Shown: piece by piece, positions 58,321-64,000 of the stretch
Numbering within the stretch: position 1 is the stretch's first letter
How the letters are laid out: every line of letters begins with the position of its first letter
Assembly: GCA_038228295.1 (NCBI GenBank)
Contig: JBBRPH010000013.1
Span: 27,491-91,490 of the forward strand
Reading direction: 5' to 3'
Length of the DNA stretch: 64,000 nt
Origin: JAICKM01 sp038228295
GTDB taxonomy: Bacteria > Chloroflexota > Chloroflexia > QHBQ01 > JAICKM01
Program-made: the position numbers and the translations under genes
The notes under the pieces: model-generated
Seen by the model: the letters and a program-made list of their open reading frames with translations, nothing else
What the model was told of the DNA's origin: nothing
Databases searched by the model: none

Positions 58321-60201
58321 ATGAAGAAGCACCGTACAGTGAGCGTAGGAGCCGCCCTGATCGGGATCGCCCTGGTCGCGCTGACCGGCACCAGCGGAGC
58401 AGCCCCCGCCGCACGGCCCCCAGCCGCCCCAATTGCCCTGGCCGCACTAACCGGCACCAGCGGAGCGGCCCCCGCCGCGCTGACCCCCGCCGCCGCGCCC
58501 GTGTGCCGAACCTGGACCGCCCAGCCCAACACCGAGGCACTCCCCCCCTCCGTCTATTACGACGAAGGCCGGCAGGGCTTGGCCGTGTTGTCGCCCAGCG
58601 ATATATGGACCGTGGGCACGGTTTCTAATGCCGCAAGCGGCGCGCAGATCCACCATTGGGACGGTACGACCTGGGCGAATGTGCCCCTGCCCCCACCTAG
58701 ACCTAATTTCAACAACACCCTGTCGGCCATCACCGCCGTCGCGCCCAACGATATTTGGGCGGTGGGGTCACAGGTGCTACACTGGGATGGATCGCAATGG
58801 CAAACCGTAGCCGCCCCTATCGGGAGCGCAGGGGTGTTGTCTGCGGTGGCCGCCAGTGGACCGGACAATGTCTGGGCCGTCGGTCAATATAGCGAGGCAG
58901 CGCTACCGATCCCGCCGACCGCGACTGCGCCCGCCCTGCCGACCGTTGACCCGTATCCCAACGCAGCGATACCCGAACCCCTGGCGATCCATTGGGACGG
59001 ACGGCGATGGAACCGAGTTGCCATGCCGACCATCCATAGCCGACGGATGGGCAGAGGCTTAGAAGGTGTGGCGGTGTTGAGCGCCGACAATGTATGGGCG
59101 GTCGGCACTAGCGACGGCGAAGAGGCGCTGCTGATCCATTGGGACGGTCACGCTTGGGGTCGGGTGAACCCCCCCACCCCGCCCGCGGTCGGCTCCGCGT
59201 TGCACGTCATCACCGCGCTGGCTCCCAACGACATCTGGGCGGTCGGTGAGGAAGGAAATCCGTCTACCTTCATGCCTTCACCTGTCCCAGATATCCCCTA
59301 TAGAACTCTCGTGCTACATTGGGATGGGCAAACGTGGAGCCGCACCCTCCCCCCGACCTTCCAAGATCAACACAACCCAACCGGAGCCGTGCAAATCACC
59401 AGTGTGATCGCCCGTAACCCGCAGGATGTGTGGCTGGTCGCAAAAGGCAACCAAGTCGTCTTAGCCCACTGGACGGGTAACGGCTGGGCCCGCAGCCGCA
59501 CGCCCCTGCCCAACGTCCACTGGGCACGCGGCTGGCAGATGGTCGCAGCGGGCGGCGATCTCTGGGCGCTGGGGTCCACAACAGATCTGAATCCTACCCA
59601 CCAAAACCTGATCCTGCGGTATAGTGCCGGTCCCTGCACCGCCAACCGTACCTTCCCCGAAACCGGCCACACCGTCGCCGATCCCCTGCTGGCTTACTGG
59701 GAAGAGCATGGCGCGCTGGCCCAGCAAGGCTTCCCGCTGACCGAGATTCATGCCGAGACATCGCCCACCGACGGTAAAATGTACCAGACGCAATATTTCG
59801 AGCGCGCTGTGTTCGAGCAACACCCGGAGAACGCCCCGCCCTACGACATTTTGCTCAGTTTGCTGGGCGTGGAAGCCTATAACCAACGCTACGGCACCGC
59901 CGGGGCTCCCGGTCAGCAGGTCAATAATGACCGGGCGCGCTTCTTCTCTGAAACCGGCCACACGGTCGGCGGCGACTTCCGCCTCTACTGGGAAGCCCAC
60001 AGTGGCCTCGCCCAACAGGGCTACCCGATCTCCGAAGAGTTCCAGGAGCGCAACGCCCTCAACGGCCAGACCTACACCGTGCAATACTTCCAGCGTGCCG
60101 TGTTTGAGTACCACCCGGAGAACCGCGGCACGCCCTACGTGGTGCTGTTGAGCCAACTGGGGCGCTTCGCAGCCCAACGGCGTGGCCTGCTGGCTCCCTG
60201 A
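58321..60201 (+). CDS. Secreted propeller protein with two C-terminal repeats (paralogue 3)
   Basis: The 626-residue protein follows the same plan, but has an internal duplication near the N-terminus (ALTGTSGAAPAA twice within residues 18-55) and a proline-rich insertion in blade 3 (about 195-220). Its two cysteines again flank the seven blades (VCRTW and GPCTAN). The ~50 bp before the ATG match those before paralogue 1 closely, showing it arose by duplication that included the leader. AAGGAG precedes the ATG. Confidence 0.88.
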   Translation: MKKHRTVSVGAALIGIALVALTGTSGAAPAARPPAAPIALAALTGTSGAAPAALTPAAAPVCRTWTAQPNTEALPPSVYYDEGRQGLAVLSPSDIWTVGTVSNAASGAQIHHWDGTTWANVPLPPPRPNFNNTLSAITAVAPNDIWAVGSQVLHWDGSQWQTVAAPIGSAGVLSAVAASGPDNVWAVGQYSEAALPIPPTATAPALPTVDPYPNAAIPEPLAIHWDGRRWNRVAMPTIHSRRMGRGLEGVAVLSADNVWAVGTSDGEEALLIHWDGHAWGRVNPPTPPAVGSALHVITALAPNDIWAVGEEGNPSTFMPSPVPDIPYRTLVLHWDGQTWSRTLPPTFQDQHNPTGAVQITSVIARNPQDVWLVAKGNQVVLAHWTGNGWARSRTPLPNVHWARGWQMVAAGGDLWALGSTTDLNPTHQNLILRYSAGPCTANRTFPETGHTVADPLLAYWEEHGALAQQGFPLTEIHAETSPTDGKMYQTQYFERAVFEQHPENAPPYDILLSLLGVEAYNQRYGTAGAPGQQVNNDRARFFSETGHTVGGDFRLYWEAHSGLAQQGYPISEEFQERNALNGQTYTVQYFQRAVFEYHPENRGTPYVVLLSQLGRFAAQRRGLLAP

Positions 60202-60214
60202 TGGAGGCGAAACG

Positions 60215-62065
60215 ATGAACAAGCAACGCAGTTTACAGATGACGCTAATCGGCATTGCTGTCGTACTGCTTGCAGCGAGAGGGACGGTAGCTGCAAGGAT
60301 TTCGCCAGTAGCCCACAACAACGCAATGCAGTGCCTAACCTGGACCCCGTTTCTCAGCTCAGGCACCGGGACAGATGAGCAACGGGGCATTACGGCGCTC
60401 TCCCCCACCGATATATGGACGGTCGGCACCACCAGTGATATAAGCAGGGGAGTCAATTCTGCCCAGATCCGCCACTGGAACGGGACCGCGTGGACCATTG
60501 TACCCAGCCCGCCTATTGTAGCAAGCCCGCAGTTCAACGTACAATATAGCGGTCTTGACTCCGTAGCGGCGGTAGCGGCCGACGATGTGTGGGCCGTGGG
60601 TTCGACCTCCACTGCGTCCAGCAACCGCGTCATCGTCTTTAACCGCGCCCTGATCGTTCACTGGAACGGGATCACTTGGCAAACTGTGCCGCCGCCAGAG
60701 GTATTACCCTCGCCGACCAGCCTATCGTCTAGTTACCTAACTTCCATCGCCGCAGCCGGGGGTCATGTCTGGGCGGTAGGTTACGTTCAGGATGCCTCCA
60801 ATACCAGCCACGGCACACCCTTGATTTTGCAGTGGGATGGGCAGCAGTGGAGTCGTGCTACCGTGCCCGACCTAGCTATGAGTGCCCGCCTCTACGGGGT
60901 CACGGCCCTGAGCAGCACCGATGCGTGGGCCGTCGGAGCCAGAGATGATGGGCACGACTTGATCTTCCACTGGGACGGCAAGGTGTGGAGTGCAATCAAT
61001 CCACCCCCAGTCAACGGCTACTTTGGGCTGACCAAAGTCAGCGCCTCCGGTCCGCACGACATTTGGATGGCGGGAGATGCGGATCGTTTACCCTTTGTGC
61101 TGCACTGGGATGGGCAGACCTGGACCCGCACCCGCACTCCTGGGTTCGGAGTTGGAGTATTCGGGCGCTTGCGTGGTCGTGGTCAGCAGACCTGGACCCG
61201 CACCCCTGGGTTAGAAGATTATTCTGAGTCGCGCTTGGGCTACCTGAACGATATTGTCGCGATCCACCCCGACGATGTCTGGCTGGTGGGCGAGACCAAC
61301 ACAAATCGGATGCTGCTCCTCCATTGGAATGGGCACACCTGGGCCGCCTTGAGTGATCCGTTACCCAGCGCGCAATCGAGCCTGCTCAACGCCGTGACGG
61401 CCGTGGAGGGTGATCTGTGGATAGCGGGAGCTGCCACCTTTGCTAACGGCAACCCGCATGGCGAGAGCGTGGCCTTGCGCTACGGGCCTAGTCCGTGCGT
61501 CGCCACGAGTCGGATCTTCCCTCAAACGGCCCAGACGGTGTATGAGCCGTTCCTTAGCTACTGGGATGATCATGGTGGCCTCGCCCAGCAAGGCTATCCC
61601 CTGACCACGCCACACACCGAACAGTCGGCCACCGACAACAAAGTGTACCAGACGCAGTATTTCGAGCGCGCCGTGTTCGAGCAACACCCGGAGAACGCGC
61701 CGCCCTATGACGTGCTATTGAGCCTGCTGGGCGTGGAAGCGTACAGCCAACGCTACGGCGCGGCGGGTGCGCCCGGCCAGCACGTCAACCCCGACCGCGC
61801 GCGCCGCTTCCCTGAAACCGGCCACACCGTGGGCGGGGCGTTCCGCAGCTATTGGGAGGCCCACGGTGGCCTCGCCCAGCAGGGCTACCCGATCTCGGAG
61901 GAGTTCCAGGAGCGCAACGCGCTCAACGGCCAGACCTACACCGTGCAATACTTCCAGCGCGCCGTCTTCGAGTATCATCCCGAAAACGCCGGCACGCCCT
62001 ATGTCGTGCTGTTGAGCCAACTGGGCCGCTTCGCGGCGCAACGGCGCGGCCTAGCGGCTCCGTAG
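60215..62065 (+). CDS. Secreted propeller protein with two C-terminal repeats (paralogue 4)
   Basis: The 616-residue protein starts 13 bp after paralogue 3 (GGAGG upstream). It has a signal peptide (1-28), seven blades, and two FPxTGH-type repeats. Its two cysteines are at MQCLTW and SPCVAT. In blade 5 the segment QTWTRTRTPGF is followed by a second QTWTRTPGL about 30 residues later, from a small DNA duplication (61114-61213). It is the last of the array and is followed by a hairpin terminator. Confidence 0.87.
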   Translation: MNKQRSLQMTLIGIAVVLLAARGTVAARISPVAHNNAMQCLTWTPFLSSGTGTDEQRGITALSPTDIWTVGTTSDISRGVNSAQIRHWNGTAWTIVPSPPIVASPQFNVQYSGLDSVAAVAADDVWAVGSTSTASSNRVIVFNRALIVHWNGITWQTVPPPEVLPSPTSLSSSYLTSIAAAGGHVWAVGYVQDASNTSHGTPLILQWDGQQWSRATVPDLAMSARLYGVTALSSTDAWAVGARDDGHDLIFHWDGKVWSAINPPPVNGYFGLTKVSASGPHDIWMAGDADRLPFVLHWDGQTWTRTRTPGFGVGVFGRLRGRGQQTWTRTPGLEDYSESRLGYLNDIVAIHPDDVWLVGETNTNRMLLLHWNGHTWAALSDPLPSAQSSLLNAVTAVEGDLWIAGAATFANGNPHGESVALRYGPSPCVATSRIFPQTAQTVYEPFLSYWDDHGGLAQQGYPLTTPHTEQSATDNKVYQTQYFERAVFEQHPENAPPYDVLLSLLGVEAYSQRYGAAGAPGQHVNPDRARRFPETGHTVGGAFRSYWEAHGGLAQQGYPISEEFQERNALNGQTYTVQYFQRAVFEYHPENAGTPYVVLLSQLGRFAAQRRGLAAP

Positions 62066-62072
62066 GGGGCAA

Positions 62073-62125
62073 AAACACGGTTGGACGGCAGGGCAGCGAC
62101 CGTAGCAACCGCCGCAACCGTGTTT
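62073..62125 (+). terminator. Terminator after the propeller-protein array
   Basis: An 11-bp stem (AAACACGGTTG / CAACCGTGTTT) around a 31-nt structured loop, ending in GTTTAC, just past the stop at 62065. Confidence 0.65.
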
Positions 62126-62275
62126 ACGTATACTGAGTAGCAAACCCACCGGCCTATGCCCGGCACGGGGCTTGCTGAAGATGGGCTGTATAACCGACTA
62201 ACTCCGATTGCCGCCTAGTGCGCGCAATCCCTCCATAACCTGCGCCGGCCGGAGCCGGTAGGAGACTGAAACACG

Positions 62276-63001
62276 ATGTTTTTCATTGACCCCCGTTATC
62301 TGATCCTCATGTTGCCCATCATGGCGCTGACCATGTGGGCTCAGTGGCGGCTGCGTAATGTGTACGGCCGCTACAGCCAAGTCAATAGCCTGCAAGGCTT
62401 GACCGGCGCACGCGCGGCGCGTATCCTGCTGGATAGCCAGGGCTTGCAAACAGTGCGTATCGAAGAGTTGGGCGGGGCCGACCCGCTGGATAATCATTAT
62501 GACCCGCACGACCGGGTGCTGCGGCTGTCGGCGCAGGTGGCGCAAAGTCCGTCGGTGGCGGCGGTGGGCGTGGCCGCGCACGAGTGCGGCCATGCCGTGC
62601 AACACGCGCAGGGCTATATCCCGCTTAAGTGGCGTACCACCATGGTACCCGCTGTGAACTTCGGCGCAAATTTCGGCCCGCTGCTGATTATGATCGGCTT
62701 CGGCCTGACGGTGTGGCTGCACTTCACGCGGATGCTGTGGCTAGTCTGGGGGGGGATTGGGCTGTTCAGCCTGGCCGCGTTGTTCGCCCTGCTGACGCTG
62801 CCGGTGGAACTGAACGCCAGCCGCCGTGCGATGCAACTGCTGCAAAACACCGGCCTGATTGACCGCACGGAACATGGGCAAGCGAGCGCGGTCTTGAACG
62901 CCGCCGCGTGGACCTATGTGGCCGGGCTGGCGGCGGCGGTGTCGCAGTTGCTGTATTATGTGATGCTGGCGACGGGCCTGGGCGGGCGGCGTTCCAGCTA
63001 G
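62276..63001 (+). CDS. YugP-family membrane zinc metallopeptidase
   Basis: The 241-residue protein has an N-terminal helix (about 5-25), the zinc motif VGVAAHECGHAVQHAQGY (HExxH), a helix pair (about 140-190) and a glutamate-containing LPVELNASRRAM that supplies the third ligand. The NHYDPHDRVLRLS phrase is typical of YugP/PF04298. These membrane peptidases have unknown substrates. The upstream GGTAGGAGAC places the ribosome site before the ATG. Confidence 0.93.
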   Translation: MFFIDPRYLILMLPIMALTMWAQWRLRNVYGRYSQVNSLQGLTGARAARILLDSQGLQTVRIEELGGADPLDNHYDPHDRVLRLSAQVAQSPSVAAVGVAAHECGHAVQHAQGYIPLKWRTTMVPAVNFGANFGPLLIMIGFGLTVWLHFTRMLWLVWGGIGLFSLAALFALLTLPVELNASRRAMQLLQNTGLIDRTEHGQASAVLNAAAWTYVAGLAAAVSQLLYYVMLATGLGGRRSS

Positions 63002-63030
63002 GCTGTAGACCGTGCACCGTAAAATATGAG

Positions 63031-63066
63031 GGGTGTAGTCCCGCAATGAATTGCGGGACTACACCC
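63031..63066. repeat. REP-like palindromic element
   Basis: 17-bp perfect arms GGGTGTAGTCCCGCAAT around GA. It is related to the two copies at 45849-46011 (same GTGTAG ... GCAATGAATTGC ... CTACAC frame). It may also act as a terminator for the YugP gene. Confidence 0.8.
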
Positions 63067-63121
63067 GTGATCAGCGTAAAACAAGTAATTTTATCATAGT
63101 GGGCAGTACAGATTGGGATCT

Positions 63122-64000
63122 ATGACTGAGATAGTAGGTGCAGAACCGATTGCGTTGGTACCCAAACGGCGGCCTTTGACCGACGCGATGGGGCGGCGTA
63201 ATTTATATGATTTTAGCCCCGACGGTCTGGTGGAGGAGTTGCGCGGGCAAGGCTGGCCGGTGTTCCGGGCCAAGCAAATTTTGCATTGGCTGTATCGGGA
63301 ACTGGTGACCGACTTCGCGGCGATGACCACCTTGCCGCTGGATATGCGGCGACGCTTAGCCGAAGAGTACCGCATCGGCAGCACAGAGGTCGTGACGCAA
63401 CAGATTTCGGCGGAAGGCGACACCCGCAAGGTCTTGCTGCGCTTCCAGGACGGCAACACCGTGGAAGCGGTGCTGATGCTCTATTATGATCGGGCGACGG
63501 TGTGTGTATCCAGCCAGGTGGGTTGCGCGATGGGCTGTGTGTTCTGTGCGACCGGGCAAATGGGCTTCACGCGCAATCTCAGCTCCGGCGAGATGGTGGA
63601 GCAGGTGTTGGTGTTCAGCCGCTGGTTGCGTGACCATCCGTATACGCCGCCTGCGCCGCCGGAGCCGGTGGGGCCAGCGGTCAGGAGTCAGGGGCTAATG
63701 CCGTTGCGCGGTGGGCCGCCGTTGGGACCGCTGGTGCGGCGGGGGCCGCTGTCGGTGCGCCCGGCCGCCCCATCTGCGCCGCCCGTGCCGTCGGGACCGC
63801 CGCGCCCACTGACCGGCGTGACCAATATCGTGTTTATGGGCATGGGCGAGCCGCTGCTAAACTATGATCCGTTGTGGCAAGCCATTCGCACGCTCCATTC
63901 GCCGGACGGCTTGGCGTTGGGCGCACGGCGCATGACCGTCTCAACCGTAGGCGTAGTGCCGCGCATCCGGCGCTTTACCCGCGAGGATCTGCCGGTTAAC
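63122..64000 (+). CDS. rlmN: Dual-specificity 23S rRNA/tRNA adenine-C2 methyltransferase (partial)
   Basis: 293 residues are present; the C-terminus runs off the window. RlmN features are the N-terminal HhH-type domain (FRAKQILHWLYRELVTDF), the radical-SAM cluster motif CAMGCVFCATGQMGF (about 136-150) and NIVFMGMGEPLLNYD (about 235-250). It methylates A2503 of 23S rRNA and A37 of some tRNAs. Between LVFSRWLRD and NIVFMGMGEP lies an unusual ~60-residue Pro/Gly-rich insertion (about 172-232) absent from typical RlmN. It contains a small seven-base repeat (63679-63692). Start ATG 63122. Confidence 0.95.
   Translation, partial: MTEIVGAEPIALVPKRRPLTDAMGRRNLYDFSPDGLVEELRGQGWPVFRAKQILHWLYRELVTDFAAMTTLPLDMRRRLAEEYRIGSTEVVTQQISAEGDTRKVLLRFQDGNTVEAVLMLYYDRATVCVSSQVGCAMGCVFCATGQMGFTRNLSSGEMVEQVLVFSRWLRDHPYTPPAPPEPVGPAVRSQGLMPLRGGPPLGPLVRRGPLSVRPAAPSAPPVPSGPPRPLTGVTNIVFMGMGEPLLNYDPLWQAIRTLHSPDGLALGARRMTVSTVGVVPRIRRFTREDLPVN

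Overview
The window is about 62-65% GC and codes densely on both strands. It looks like a member of the Chloroflexota. The pointers are: secreted proteins built from an ~85-residue repeat (FPxTGH ... AQQGYPIS ... YFERAVFE) that I know mainly from that phylum; a MalT-type STAND regulator with a C-terminal BTAD domain; several SH3-NlpC/P60 proteins; WD40 proteins; no sign of outer-membrane machinery; and short-period repeats beside many genes. The phylum call is an inference from protein style, because no rRNA gene is present.

Layout. 1-2440 (minus): a Wzt/TagH-type ABC ATPase and its ABC-2 permease, which has a complete seven-bladed WD40 propeller inside one extracellular loop. 2459-5701 (plus): a small secreted protein and a BTAD regulator, flanked by a 49-bp duplication of the regulator's start. 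5752-7960 (minus): three small, mostly AT-rich membrane or secreted genes, one an Amidase_6 protein. 7963-12233 (minus): a NurA/HerA DNA-end-processing cluster interrupted by a HicAB toxin-antitoxin pair whose toxin is frameshifted. 12361-17195 (minus): a lipid-binding-like anchored protein, a zincin, a GT2 glycosyltransferase and an M20 dipeptidase with an unusual tail. 17535-21471 (plus): a secreted S41 protease and a 14-blade WD40 membrane protein. 21531-24384: a T-box leader, a Uma2 nuclease-fold gene and thrS. 24510-38562: housekeeping and envelope genes (YtxH, NlpC/P60, CPBP protease, GT-C membrane protein, AEC carrier, dTMP kinase, WecG/TagA, PfkB sugar kinase, sugar nucleotidyltransferase, prmA, rsmE). 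38836-47013: NYN, PhzF, two iron-permease-like proteins, a P-loop kinase, two DinB proteins, polX. 47274-50604 (minus): an alpha/beta hydrolase and a phospholipid operon (plsC, CDP-alcohol phosphotransferase, cdsA). 50750-54537 (minus): an Hsp70-like ATPase fused to a recombinase-like N-terminal domain, a P1 peptidase, and a MerR/GyrI regulator with a textbook 19-bp-spacer promoter. 54721-62065 (plus): four tandem paralogues of a secreted propeller protein. 62276-64000: a YugP-type zinc peptidase and the first part of rlmN.

Two themes stand out. The first is reuse of beta-propellers: one inside a transporter, a double one on a membrane anchor, and four secreted copies that may be closed by a cysteine pair. 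The second is a set of tandem repeats whose unit is always seven bases but whose sequence differs at every locus. They lie mostly in 5' leaders, often ending in the Shine-Dalgarno sequence of the next gene, and sometimes inside variable coding segments.

Most genes show clear Shine-Dalgarno sites. Two divergent genes (27629 and 27715) have near-consensus promoters so close to the ATG that their mRNAs should be leaderless. No tRNA, rRNA, CRISPR array, transposase or integrase gene was recognised.
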